Source of the DNA: Cardinalis cardinalis
Lineage: Eukaryota; Chordata; Aves; Passeriformes; Cardinalidae
Direction of reading: 5' to 3'
Length of the DNA: 64,000 bases
NCBI GenBank assembly: GCA_014549065.1
Contig: JACDOX010000031.1
Location: 3,090,686 to 3,154,685 of the forward strand
In this document: positions 52,201-64,000 of the stretch, piece after piece
How the letters are laid out: every line of letters starts with the position of its first letter
How positions within the stretch are numbered: position 1 is the first letter of the stretch
Notes under the pieces: generated by a model
Database searches by the model: none
The model's input: the letters and a program-made list of their open reading frames with translations, nothing else
Told to the model about the DNA's origin: nothing
Program-made: the position numbers and the translations under genes

Positions 52201-54540
52201 CGCAAGAGTTACTTATCTAGAGCAAGTGAAAGTAAATTTAAAACGCAATACTGCAAGAGGAATGCACAAAAAAAGTGTACTCCAGCTGTGATTTTAGGGT
52301 AGCCCTGGGAGAATGAAACTATGTGAGGTACTCCTAGCTGCAAAGCAGCCCAACCTCTAGCTGACTCTGAAAGGAAATTGGAGCTGACACTTCAGCTATG
52401 CCCCATGCACTGGGTCCTTTGGAGCCTGTGACTGGAGAAGAGGTGAGCAGGACTCTGGAACTGCAGCCTGTGTTGGTGTAGTGAAGACAAACCTTTACCA
52501 AGCCAGATTTAAGANGCTGAGTTGAAGTTAGATCATTGTGGGAGACTAGGGTTTAGGCAGTCTATAAGGAAGACATGNCTTATGAGATAGAGGTTGCTAG
52601 TCAGATTTGGAGCAAAGAGGTATTTACAAAGGAAATGGATTTTCTCTTTGCTTTGGAAAAACTTAAACCAGTTCTGCATTTTTTTATTGTTGCCAATTTA
52701 GAGTAGTTTAATGCTTTTTAGAAGGCCATCAGCATTAGCAAGAGCACGTGCTTATTTTTCCAGTGAGCTACTGTCCTTAATTTTGCACAAGAGATTTAAT
52801 GCAGTCTATTGTTTGAGGCTTCAGGAAGACACAGTGCTGCTTTAATGACTTTATCACAAACGAAAAAAAGACATTACATAAAAGATATCGCATCGCCCTT
52901 TAACAAGGCTTCATTATTATCTCCCCTACTGTGGAACAGGAGCTAGCATTGCTAATAAATTGGGAGAATTACTTCAGAAATATTAATTTGCTTATCATTT
53001 AATATCCTCCAGTGACCTACAACTTTAGATCTTTTGGGCTGCAGTAAAATCTTTCTCAGTTACCAGTTTCCAAAAAGGACATGAAGAAGGTGGTCCCTCC
53101 CCATGAGGCTGAGGGTGGGGTACTTCAGCAGGAAAAAAAAAATCTTCATTTTTTTGTGCCAAAAACTATTCTGGGAGTAATACTTCTTATTTCAAAAATG
53201 TGTGGTAGCTGGATTAATGTATTGGTAGTAAGGACTGAGTGGAGAATTTATTAGGTGGTGGCTACTATTAAGAAGTTAGGGTGAACAGTGTTGACTGGCT
53301 TTAGTGTGGAGTCTGCTAGTCATTGCAGAATGTGGCCCAGTTTCTAAAAACTGGTAAATGTGTGCAACTCAGTGTTCAGTTGCACTTTTTCAAATATTTG
53401 CTGAGTTGGCCTGTAAGCTGTTGTTGAAAGGAGATATAAATGTGGGACTTAGATCCCACAATCAATCTTCAAATACAGAGAATGATGAACTGCTAATTTT
53501 CATCAGTCTTTTTGTTTCCAGATCTGAAGTCTCATCTGTTCCTTTTCCTATATTTTGTTCTCTCAAATCATCACTGGAGGATTATATATCTTACTCTGAA
53601 GTCTCCTCCTAATTCTTCTTGATCTGTCTACATTCAAATCACTTATCATGACTGAATTATGAAAAGAAATTATTAAAATGACAAAACTCTTTAATAAGCC
53701 AATATTGTTCTGTGTCTTTCATAGCCAGGCAAATTATCTTCTTGTCTCATATCTGAAAAATGCTATCCATCTTTACATTGTTATATTCATAAACATGTTT
53801 TACCTCAGCCTGGGTAATACTGACATACTCCTATTTTTAAAGATTTCCAAAAATACCAATACCTATTCACATTCAGTTNAGAATAGTCCCAGTAACAAAG
53901 CTTACTCCATGGCTATATGGGGAACTGTTTTGCAGTGATTCATTCAGCTTGGGTNCATTCTTTGTATTGGTCGAAGAAAGAGCGCTTCTGATGTTTGCTA
54001 TTGTAGTTTGTGAGTTTCTGCTTCATTCAATTACTTATTTGTTTTCTGAATTACTTAATGTTTAGCATGACTGATTTGGGGAAACAAGTTGCATGTGGAC
54101 AGTGCACATGTATCGATCTCTTCTGCAAAGAAAGCCCCTCTTGCTTTCTATTGGTTTTCTTCGTCTTGCAGTTGGCATTACTCAAGGAGTTACGAGGTGT
54201 TAGAACCACAGCTGGTACAATTCATTGGTTACTTTGCAGTGCCATAAATGTAGAACAGTCTTCAGAAAGATGTCAAGATCTGACTCCAGATCTAGTAAGG
54301 ACCTAACCTACAGAGCAGGATGCAAAGCCCAGTTGGTGGAGGTACCTAAGGAGATACGCTGTATTTCCTGAGCACAGCTGAAGGTTGTGCTCCCAGCCCA
54401 GAAGGATGCAAGTCACATCCCAGAAGGGTTATGTCAGTTGGATTTATTAGGTCAAATCAAGCATCACAAGCTCATGAGTGCTACAGGTGCTATTTCATGT
54501 TGAGTGGAAGCTTGCATGAAGAAAAAAGGTAACCAACACC

Positions 54541-54559
54541 TACATCTACATCCTACATC
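54541..54559. repeat. Three TACATC repeats
   Basis: TACATC occurs at 54541, 54547 and 54554, the last offset by one C. A minor tandem repeat. Confidence 0.75.
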
Positions 54560-57500
54560 TTTGCTGTCATCCTGGCATTCTTGCTCAGTCCATTGCCAGT
54601 GACTCAATGACATTGGGGAGTGTAGGGTCAGCTGATCACTGGTCCCAGAAAAGCCTACCCAGAGGGAGAAAGGGAGTGGTGTTGTATGTCCTGCAAGTCA
54701 TACTTGCNTGTGAAGTCATGGATATCCTCTATTATATGGAGATGGGGAGAGTGGGAAAAAGATCCTGGGTGCTGCTTTTGATTATAACTGGTGACCTGTA
54801 TCTGGAACTGCATCCTGAGACATTTTTACTACTTCTTGGACCCCAGATCCCCACTTCTGGCATGTTTCTGCAGTGCTGCATTATCAAACACTGAGTCTTT
54901 TCGGTGTTTCATGTTTCTTATTCCTTTTGAAGTCAGCTCATGTGTAGGGAGCCAAGGGGTTTTGTCATGGATGTAGGTGTGGTTTCCTTATTTGTTTTTT
55001 AATTTGTTTTTTCTCTCCAGTGGTCAGACCCAAAAATGCAATAGAAAGACAATAGATTCAAGACTTAACAGGAAATGATAGCTTAACCAGCTCAGCACAC
55101 ATGCCAGGCAGTCTTTTTGCCAAGTTAACCAAGATTGCAGACTTAAAAATGCAGGTGGGGTTGTAAGATGTATGATGCTGTCTGAAATTCACACTAAGGG
55201 AAGTATCCCAGATCCTCTGAGACTTAATTTACTGACCACTGTCTGCCATTGCTTTCCTTTCCTAGGCAGCTAAGTTGGCTGTTACAGAGCCCAGCAGGGA
55301 ATGTGCTCCTTGTTCTGTCTGGTATTGTTTGTTGTATGGTAGGAACAGGGGGATTTTCATTTGTGGGTGAAAACTTAAATGTGTGAGGCATTGTACTGAT
55401 AAAGGGTGGTCCCAGGGTATCTAGGTTTAATTAATCAGAAGTTTTGACAGTCTTTTAATGGTGCTCTTCAGATATTAGTGGCTGTGCTTATTAGGAATTC
55501 AGCAGCAAGTGTAAAGGAGTGAAGCAGAGGAGGATCTCTGCTCCAAACAACGTGTGTTTAGCCAACAGTGCCATGCCCAAGAGATTTCCTATGTCTAAAN
55601 TAATAAAAGGGCAGCAATAAGATGGTTTCAATGCAAGATTTAGATTTTTATGAGGAACCATTTGGTAGAGGAGAAGGATAATACTTTGTCTGCCAAGACT
55701 GGAGAAAGTTTCNTAGAGACTGTGGGATGTTACCCAGAAGCTAACATAGCTTAATATTTTTACANTTCCATAGCAAAGACACAGTTAGAGAATATATCAT
55801 GTTAGATACAAAAATTGATATGTTTTATGTGCTTATATGGATTGGAAAAGTAAGGTTGCCTTTGAGAGAAGAAAAGTTGACCCTTTGATTGGAGCGTAGT
55901 GCTGAAGTTCATTGCAAGATTATAGTTTGGCTGCCTTCTATCCCCAGTCAACTATTTTGTGAGCTCACCTTCAAGCCAGTCTGCTTTTTTGATGATGTGT
56001 GACCTCTCAGCTTGCACTNCTGCCAGAGCTTATGCTGAGAATCTCCTGAAAGATTCATTCAGCTGAGAAACTGGGCATAAAGAAAAACAAGCATGATATA
56101 TANGAACTGTGTATCTGTGGTTACTNTGGATTCCTAACTCTACATGTTGGGTTGAAAATAGATTATTTTTTCATGATGTGAAAGGACAGCATTTCCATTA
56201 CTGCACTAAAGAAGTCATTGAAAATGGTTTTAAAAAAAATCACAGGAAAGACTTTAACCATCCAAATATCTGCAATTAGTATAACTCCTCCTGATATCCC
56301 AGGTTCCCATGACACTTGTGTGTGCTCCATTTCTTTCTCTNTGGGGACTCCAATATTGACAGTTTAGGTGTTATTGTGATTGAGCTTGCAATCCTAATTG
56401 AGGAACCAGTGAGGTGCAGATTTTTGCTTTTATGCATTGTGCCAGAGGGGTATTAACACTGTAGTCATGGGTNCTCAGAGCATGCCATATATCAGCTGGT
56501 ATACAGCGCTGTATTCTAAAATCCTGTTGCACCTCTGCCTTGAAACTCATCACAGGTCTCTGTTGTTTCATGTCACGGTGCGGTGGAATTCTAAGATACA
56601 GCAATGAGCATTTTAGACTTCATGCATGAAACTATTATTGGCATATGAAAAGCAGTTACTCTTCTTGTCTGGTAACTTGCCTGGTTGGGCATCTGAAGTT
56701 TAATTCAGGCTGCAGTGGCAGTGAAGTTCAATAGGTTATAAGTGTGCATAACCCCTCTGTTCATATTAAGAACTGAGGAAGGTGAGTTAGGTAATCCCAN
56801 TTTTCTTAAAAGAAAGCTACCTTGAATTACCACTTGTTTGCCTCNGTCTATGATGATATATGTGCATGGGTGGTGCAGGCCTGCTGATGCATGCTATTTT
56901 TTGTGGTCCAGAGCTCTTGATTAGAAATGTTTTCCATTGAAACGTCTCTGTGAAATAATTGTTACTCACAAAACCTTTAAGTTATTTAGCAAGGAGAAAA
57001 GCTAGTCATTAGGTTTCATTTTGTTCTACTCACAGATGAGTGAGTAATGGAATTTTTTTGTTTGTTTTATTGCTTATTAGAGTAGCCAGTTCATTATGAC
57101 AGTCTGTGTTTTGCTCACCACGGCACATTGGTTTGTTCAAAGTAGAAATGAGATGGAAGTGAGTGGGCTCTTGTCCTTTCCCTTTGACTTCACTAAAGTA
57201 AAATTGTCTCTTCGTGGCTCTCAGTTTGGTAATTGCTATNCTCTATTTCTTCAAGGACTCTTGAAGTGAGAGGTATTGTGTAAGTGTGCATTGTTACTAT
57301 ATTATATAGTGGCTAGCCTGAGAAAAATAATCATAAGGCAGTATAACTCAATAATTTACAATATCACGAACACTTCAGCATCATGTGACAAATGCCATTA
57401 TGTTATGAAAGTACCAGAATTATTTTAATCCTTGCTGTTTGTTATGAGAAAGGATTACTTCTACTTTTCTCTTGTTCATTGATGTTCTGTTAGCTTTTCT

Positions 57501-57659
57501 TTTCTGTTGGAGGTTGTACTCTTTTTGATGTATATTTTACTCTTATTCTGTATCCTGCTGGGGAAGTACTGAAAGAACTGTATNTATTTTTTAACATTAT
57601 TGGCTTTTTTCCTTATTTCTCCCTGTGGAGCTGAGTCCTTACATAAATTACTGTAAGGT

Positions 57660-57726
57660 TTCTGTTTTCTTTAATTTTTTGTTGGTTTGCTTGTTTTAGG
57701 TTTTTTTTGGTTTTGTTTTTTTTTAA
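57660..57726. repeat. T/G-rich low-complexity tract
   Basis: Runs of T broken by single or double G. It generates spurious phenylalanine-rich frames on the + strand. Confidence 0.75.
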
Positions 57727-58559
57727 ATTCCCTTCACAATCTCCTCACTCTCTCCTCTCACCACCCCCACCCTGTTTCATATTGTGAGGATGAGTATTTA
57801 ATAAACTGTTATTTAGGAGGGCATCTGCTTTCAGACATCCTTTTACAGATGTTGTTATTGCTTGGTTTTCATCACTTAAACATACCGGGAAACCATAGGA
57901 ACAGCAGGCAGAAAAATCCAGCAGCAACCAAAGGTGGTGCTTGTCCTCCCCTGCCAGCACAGGCCACTGCTCATGCTTCCCACTGCCCAAGGATGGAGTC
58001 CAAGCAGTCAAGTATGATAACACCCGGCTCATTGGAGTGGGCTGGGAACAAGGAAGAGGAGGAAGAGGTGCTGAGGGTGGANTAGAGGGAGGACAGGTGA
58101 TCTTCCCAGGCAAGGCTTGTTCATGGAAAGGATTGTATTAGATTAGCCCNCTCAGCCCTGTCTCTTGCAAATTGCTTCCATTCCCCTGGTGTCTGGAGGG
58201 AACACCAACCACGCAGATGTCACATGCACCCTGCCTCCTTTGCTTCTGTTGATGTTTGTAGCTTGTTTCCTACTTTCATGATATACACTAGAGATTGATA
58301 CTGATGCTGAGACACTGACTTTGATCTTACTCTGTGATGCTCTGTGTGGAGCTTAGGTCGTTTCAGTGAGGGAGTTACTGGAAATTCTGTAGCAATCATA
58401 TCAGTTTGTCCTTGGAAGATATCAACATCACCCTCTCCTGTCTGGGTTACAGATATGCTTGATTATGTTTTCAATATCGCAGGTGCCCTTCCATGGTATT
58501 TTCCACTTTCTTTGATAGCTTTTTGCCAATTTCTAGCACTTTTCACATGTGGTAGAGGA

Positions 58560-59170
58560 AGGTGCTGTAAGGATATCAGCAAGCTGTCCCCTGTTTCAGT
58601 CGCGAACCCACATTTTCCTTGTTCATCCTTGTATTGCTGATGTAGTGGTAGAAGTTCTTGTTGCCTTTGATATTCCCTGCAAGTCTGAATGCCAGCTGGG
58701 CTTTGGCTTTTCTGACACTACCGATGTGTTACTGTGTGATATTTGTGTGTTGATCCTTTCCTTGCTCCTCCTGCTATATTGCCTTTTTGTACTGGAGCTC
58801 TTTCATGTGTTTCATGTCTCCCAACCTGGTGTCCTAATGCTTCTTGCTTTTCTGAGTGGTTACATATACTAGTGTTCTACTTTGATCACTTTTAAAGACC
58901 TTCCAGTACTCCTGTGATGTTTGACCCTTTTAGAGGTATCTCCCATGAGATCCCACTTAATTCCCTGACACTTCTACTCTCCTCTAGTTGAGAGTCTAGA
59001 TTGACCTGTACTGGATGTTTGTTAGTACCATTCTTTTTTCATTCTCCTCTAAAACTCCATTGCTTAGAAGTCATCACACCCACTGATTACCATGGCTCCA
59101 CTTGTTCTTTTTTCCACAGTGGTCATTTTGATTTTGTCCATATGGGATGTTACGAGAATGCAGGAGTGAT
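58560..59170 (-). mobile_element. Old CR1 LINE ORF2 fragment (endonuclease-RT linker region)
   Basis: Read on the - strand, the block around 58600-58720 encodes a degraded CR1 ORF2 segment with the pattern KAKAQLAF...LAGNIKGNKNFYHYIS...ENVG, close to the known linker before the reverse transcriptase domain. The + strand shows the matching landmarks cccacattttccttgttcat, ttgttgcctttgatattccc and agctgggctttggcttttct. Beyond 58800 the similarity continues more weakly (ggagctctttcatg, cagtactcctgtga). The copy lacks both ends and is broken by indels and stops. The long open frames on the + strand here (58344-58640, 58549-58872 and 59001-59312) largely overlap or flank this antisense fossil. The outer boundaries are uncertain. 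Confidence 0.8.
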
Positions 59171-60744
59171 CACAGTGAACCTAATGAGAGGTTCTTTTTA
59201 CACATACAGTGGCAGCTGTTGTATCATGTACCTCCAGAAAGCCCAGGCAAAAAGGCAGCATACAGCGACAGTGCCCTGGTACACCCTCCTGTACCTGTCC
59301 GTGTGCAGCTGAGGAGCACATGAGCAGAAGGTGATGTTTAGTNTTGCAAGTCTTCACTGCTCTTTGAGCTCCATGGAGATTTTCCTGCTAACCAGAGGCT
59401 GTGGTGTTGGTTTTGACCTGTTAACCCTGTCTTGCACCTGCCTACTGCCATCCTTAGACTGCAGTAGGAGCTTAAGATGAAGTGGTATAAACAGTGGTGG
59501 CAGTGAGAGCATTTCCTGTGACACTCTTGTTTTATTTTCCTGTTACTTATAGTAGAACAGAATTGTGCATTTCTAGGGAGTCCATATGATGAGGTGTCTG
59601 GGGAGGGCAGAAGCTATGCTTTTGAGAACAAAAGACTTTAGTTTTTCTTCCTTCAGCTGCTGGATGTTGTGAAACAATGCTCTGTGATAATTTCATGGTA
59701 CTATAAGCCTTATGTTTAATAGAGTACTTAGGGCTTTTATACTAATATGTTGTTCTGTTGTTGAGTAACAAGCAGTAAAAAGTAGTAATGTTATTGACAG
59801 CTGTCAACAAAAAAAACCTCCCCTGTGGAAGTAGAAGTGCTCTGNCCCATGATTTATATGGCAGAAGAGCAGTTTGGAAGCTCCTTTCCACTGTTAACTC
59901 CTCTGAGATTGTGCCAGTCCTGAGATGTGCTNTAAGCTAGAGAAAAAATAAAGGAAAAAACTGAAACACCTTTAGGAATTTTCCCTCTCTAAATTCAGGT
60001 TATTTTACAGATCCAAGTTAAGGTGTAGGTATAGACTGATTAAGTGTTAGATTTGCAACATCCACAGTTCTGTGTGATCTGCAGATTAAAACACGCTGTG
60101 CAAACCTGGTGCAGAGAACATTATTGATTTTCATTATAGAAAACTTGTGAAATAGAATAGAGAAATANAATAGAAGCCAAAACAGTCTCGTTGTCTTCTG
60201 AATAATATTCATTTTACAGAATAAGCTAAAAATATAGAGTGAAAAGGTAAATATTATTTATGTCTGGTCTTGGAAAACAGTTTATAGTTTGGTTTATTGA
60301 AGCTTGAGTTTCTTTCCCTTGTTGCTGTACATGTCAGTTTTCATGAATGGATTTAGACTGAATTACTTGAAATATGTTTTTCGCTGAATAACCATTCANA
60401 GTATTGATGAGATAAAGAATCAGTTTAAGACAACGTAAAATAAGTATGTAAGTTAGTATTGGATACTCAAGTATTAATTGATTCNTATGTTAAAATTCCA
60501 TAAATACTTCTAGTCTAAAAAGAGGTTGCCTTCAGTTTCATAACAGTTTTACTGTGTAGATTGTGACCTTACTGTTTCAGAATGAAGAACAAGGATTTCT
60601 TAAAGGCTAAACAATGAAATAACTGCTTGCTCTAGAAATTTGGTAGCTTTAAATGGATTGTGGAGAGACATTTGAAGCTTCTGTTGAATTGGTGTTTGCN
60701 AGTTTGTCTGCAAACCCCTAGCTGAAAAGTAACAAAATGGTGTT
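59171..60744. other. Unassigned AT-rich intronic sequence
   Basis: Nothing recognisable lies between the CR1 ORF2 fossil and the next CR1 3' end. Confidence 0.55.
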
Positions 60745-60965
60745 CAAAGTATCAAAGAGTCATTAAGGTTGGAAAAGATCTCCGTGGTCATATCCAGTCT
60801 TTGACCTAATACCACCAAGTGCACTAAACCATTTCTCCAGGTGCCACGTTTACTTGTTTTTTGAACAGTTCCAGGGATGGTGACTCCACTACTTCCCTGA
60901 GGATCCTGTCCCAATGCTTAATTAGTTTCAGTGAACAATTTTGTCCTAATATTCAGCCTGATAAA
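60745..60965 (-). mobile_element. CR1 LINE 3' end, antisense to KLF12
   Basis: The + strand reads gagtcattaaggttggaaaa, ataccaccaagtgcactaaa, cagttccagggatggtgact and ttcagtgaacaattttgtcc in CR1 3' tail order, reverse complement. About 220 bp remain. The subfamily appears different from the copies at 23.5 and 35.1 kb (accaccaagtgcactaaacc block). Confidence 0.92.
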
Positions 60966-62872
60966 GTAAATCCAGATCACACATGCAGAGTATGAAATAT
61001 CTGGTCTGCATGCTGTGGGCTTGTTTTTGAAAGATACTGAATATTAAGCATTCAGCAGAGAATATAACTATCTGCTTGAGTTTTTAGTACTGGAGGAGAT
61101 CTGTTACTTACTCATGGCACTGACTCAGGGTCAGGGTGTACCATGCAGGAACCTTGAATCTATAAAAACTGCTGCCATAATCTCTAGAAGTCTTTAACAG
61201 TCTTTAAAATAATTGGAAGAAATCAATTGGATTAAATGTCCTTGTGTTTTCAGGCAGAGTAATACATGACGTGTTAGGTAATACGTTACTAACATGNTGC
61301 TTGTTCTTAGATTCGTTTAAACCCTGCTGTTAAGCTAATACACAGTACATCTACAACAAGGAAAGTTTTTGTGAAGTAGTGAACTTTAATTATTCTTCAT
61401 GGACTAATTTAATTCATATCAAATGCTGGGGTGAAGTGTATATGAGAGAGTTTATTGTTGATTATGTACCCTGATTTTTTAATATGTTCATTGCCTTCAC
61501 TAAAAAGATAAATGTTTTTATTGTTATCCATCAGTTAGTGGTGAGTACAAATTACATCAGCAAATGTAGTTGGAGTGCATCCTCTGTTAAGCCAGCTTTC
61601 TGTTTAAAAATTCCATAATAACATTAGATGAATTTGCCTTAGTCATTTTAGAATAAGGGAAAATACCTTTTGCCATCTAAAAGATGAATGACGTAGGTCA
61701 TTAACTTAGCCTTGACCATGTCTCCGGTGTGTTTAGGAGTTGTTGTTTACATTGAGTGTGTTCCTGAACTGCAGCTCCTCTGCATGTCATTGCCAGAGAA
61801 CACAATGACTGTGCACACCCATGGGTGCCAGATGCAACTTAAATAAAAGCCCATGTGAAGGAGTGTGGTATAGAGGGTAATGGCATGAAAGGGTGAAGAG
61901 GGATCATTGAAGCTCTCAGTCCTTGGAAGCTGAAAGTAGGCAGAGGGATATAAATTNGTGGTGGGAATATGTTGCCATGCCAACCAAGTAATTTCTCTAA
62001 CAGGAGGAAGCTGGTAATGAATAACTGCTGAGTGGGAACTTTAAGAGAAAAACATGCTCTGTGGAAAACCAAAAGGTTACATTTTTGATAATCAACCTTC
62101 ACCGTTCCCCCTATGAAATTCTGCACTGGCAATCTGTCTGTCGGAGCTTCCTGCTGTCCTGTACCAGACCCTGCTGTGCCCATCTGCTAATCTGGGAAGT
62201 GTCTGCCTGCGGTGTGGTGATGGGTACCAGTCCTGAGCCCGGACTGCAGGCTGACCCGAGCCCTTTGTGAATCGTTTCTCAAGCAGCTGTGAAAGCCAGA
62301 TGTGGGTTTCACCAGTCTGTCTCCCTTAGTAGCTGTTTTGGGTGTTCCCTTAAATCACTGACTAGCATATTTACTTTTTGTCTTCCCTATTTCTTCTAAC
62401 ACAATATGAAAACTCTGCAGAGAACTGACATCTTGAAAAAATACCTCTTTCTAAACCCTGATAAGCCGTGTGTTCTGGAACTTGGACATGTAACATATGT
62501 TCATGTTTTGTCTGTAGCTCTTTATAGCCTTCTGATTTTATAAAAGGAGGAACAAAAAAAGACATTGAAAGTTTATCTAAAATGTTGGTTTTTCCTTTTG
62601 TTTGTCTTGAGTTGTTGTAGGAGGATTTAGTAGTGCAAGGCACTTGCATTGCTTTACCTCCAGTGCACTNAAAGCAGAGTTCAGCTTGTGCTGTGATCTG
62701 TGTTTAGATGAGTACTCCCAATNTGATGGTTTGTGCCTTTAGGGTGGTGTGAGCCACCTCTGGGATCAGGAGAAACCAGACATGTTAGTAGGGACTATCT
62801 CTGGATAAATTTGCTCCTGCTGAGNTCTGAGCTGCTGCAGCTAGGCTGCTGCTGGTCCCTGGCATGNCCAGG

Positions 62873-62940
62873 TATCATGGAATCATAACATGGTTTGGGT
62901 TGGAAGGGACCTTAAAGACCCTGAAAAAGCTTCGAAGGTT
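62873..62940 (-). mobile_element. CR1 LINE 3' tip with terminal octamer repeat
   Basis: The sequence tatcatggaatcataacatg then gtttgggttggaagggacct and taaagaccctga is the classic avian CR1 3' terminus in reverse complement. It is the clearest single indicator that this is bird DNA. Only the tip (roughly 60-70 bp) is recognisable. Confidence 0.93.
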
Positions 62941-63732
62941 CAAAAGCCTCCAGGCCTTGTACAACATGGCCTAGAACAGACAGCTGTGCTGTCCACCTTG
63001 TGTGAATGGTTTGTGNTTCTCTACTGCCTTCTCTCAATTCCCTTCTCCTTGTGTTGTGTATGCACAAATCTCCACTTTCTGTGTGGTTTTTTTTTAATTA
63101 TGACCTCTGTTTTTTTGGGCAGGATGCAAGGACTGCTTACCAGCCTTAACAAGATTTAATACTCCTTGTAGCAGTAGCCTTACTATTAGTTGTAGTAAAG
63201 GCTAGGTGGGGCGTTTGAAGAAGTTGTCCCATTCCTTTGTGCTTCCCCAACTTTCCCCTCTTTCCTTCCCCAACTCCTCAGCNGCCATCCTTGAACTGAT
63301 GCTGGTAACTGTGGGGTTGCTTAGTGGGCCACTTCAGCCTGACAATCTGACATAAAAGTAGGTTGGAAAGAGGGGGTGAAAAACCCAACAAAATTTTGGC
63401 TTTNTTAGGAGTCAGGCAAATGCCAAAGTAGTCTCAAAGCAGAAAGAATGTGCAGGGAAGGGGAAGAGTGACAACATGTGCTTGGATATGTGCTACCCTG
63501 ATTCGTGGCTCGTGCTCTTAGTCATGCCTTGTGGATGAAATGCTGTTAGGGCTTTGCTTTTGCAGTTTGCAGGTGCTAAGTGACTGAACAAGGAAGGCAT
63601 TTTGACTCCAGCAAGACAGCTNAGTGACACTGCATGAAAGAATGGAGCTGCCTGACAGCACAGCCTGTGCTTATTAGGGTGATACGGAGATTTCCCTGCA
63701 ACTCTGTTTTTTCTCATGGAATATTCTACTGG

Positions 63733-63760
63733 GTTTTTTTTTGGTTTTGTTTTGTTTTTG
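63733..63760. repeat. T/G-rich low-complexity tract
   Basis: A run of T with interspersed gg and g, similar to the tract near 57.7 kb. Confidence 0.75.
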
Positions 63761-64000
63761 AATCTGTTTTTCTGAGCATGAGAGATTGCACATGTAAAAG
63801 AGCAGCAGTTCTCAGACACCATGGAGAGCTGTGTCTGAGGCTCATCCTTNATAGCACTCTGTGTAACCTGTGCTATTGCTGGTAATGTAGTATATCAACA
63901 TTTGCAGCCACACAAGGATCNAGGCCNTTATGAGGGTGATGTATCTGTATGCTAGAAGTCTTGGGAGCATGTNATTTAAGAAAAAATTAAAATACAGTGG

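Larger units (their letters stand above)
48874..64000 (+). other. KLF12: KLF12 intron, 5' part (continues past the window)
   Basis: The intron begins with gtaagc after codon GGG of the KLF12 exon. The next KLF12 coding exon should begin with codons for S-P-N-V-H. I did not find such a sequence before 64000. The stretch holds a CR1 ORF2 fossil at 58560-59170, CR1 3' ends at 60745-60965 and 62873-62940, a short ATGT repeat at 49196-49213, and T-rich tracts. Nothing else could be assigned. Confidence 0.8.

Noticed and set aside
54010..54306. 98-codon frame in the downstream KLF12 intron
   Set aside because: No recognisable domain, no flanking splice signals worth noting, and no similarity to the expected next KLF12 exon (S-P-N-V-H start).
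56245..56275. Possible CR1 ORF2 scrap (gactttaaccatccaaatatctgc)
   Set aside because: Resembles the CR1 gacttcaaccaccc-gatatctgc block, but the flanks do not continue the match, so chance similarity cannot be excluded.
57687..58113. 132-codon (+) and 122-codon (-) frames
   Set aside because: The + frame begins in a T/G-rich tract that codes for low-complexity hydrophobic residues. No domain, splice context or known peptide.
1..64000. tRNA, rRNA, CRISPR arrays, bacterial-type operons or complete endogenous retrovirus
   Set aside because: None seen on either strand. The sequence is typical bird intronic DNA.

Overview
This is vertebrate, almost certainly avian, genomic DNA. It is AT-rich and nearly gene-empty, and it carries several CR1-type LINE copies, including the bird-typical CR1 3' ends of the form ggttggaagggaccttaaag with the tcatggaatcat-type terminal repeat. 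There are no operons, bacterial genes, tRNA or rRNA genes, CRISPR arrays or CpG islands. Isolated single N bases occur throughout (19 counted in the first 10 kb) and look like ambiguous or heterozygous base calls rather than gaps.

The only cellular gene I can support is KLF12 (Kruppel-like factor 12, also called AP-2rep) on the + strand, represented by two small exons. The first, 24486-24549, holds the end of the 5' UTR and the first codons. The second, 48784-48873, is a phase 0/0 exon of 30 codons that encodes the conserved N-terminal block ending in LLESEQG. A 24.2 kb intron separates them. Everything before 24486 is upstream intron or 5' flank, and everything after 48873 is the start of the next intron. 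The large repression-domain exon and the three zinc fingers lie beyond the window. The methionine that begins the mammalian protein (MNIHMKRK) is CTG here, preceded directly by an in-frame stop, so the bird protein most likely starts four codons later (MKRK). Two short upstream open frames overlap or precede this start.

Region by region: 1-7187 is unique AT-rich sequence with one CR1 scrap. Positions 7188-7430 hold a compact CCAAT/TATA promoter-like module between 8-bp direct repeats. A long, old antisense CR1 copy lies at 7650-8465. From 8466 to 23520 the sequence is mostly unique, with short CR1 scraps, simple repeats and an exact 18-bp tandem duplication. A CR1 3' end at 23521-23968 sits just upstream of the first KLF12 exon. 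The 24.2 kb intron contains another CR1 (35117-35755), a CR1 3' tip, small tandem repeats and several homeodomain-site-rich stretches that may be conserved noncoding elements. The downstream intron contains an old CR1 ORF2 fossil (58560-59170) and two CR1 3' ends (60745-60965 and 62873-62940).

Most open frames over 60 codons in this window look like chance frames or antisense frames inside CR1 copies. I found no strong evidence for a novel multi-gene system. The points most worth a second look are the altered KLF12 start region with its weak splice donor, the promoter-like module at 7.2 kb, and the candidate regulatory stretches in the introns.
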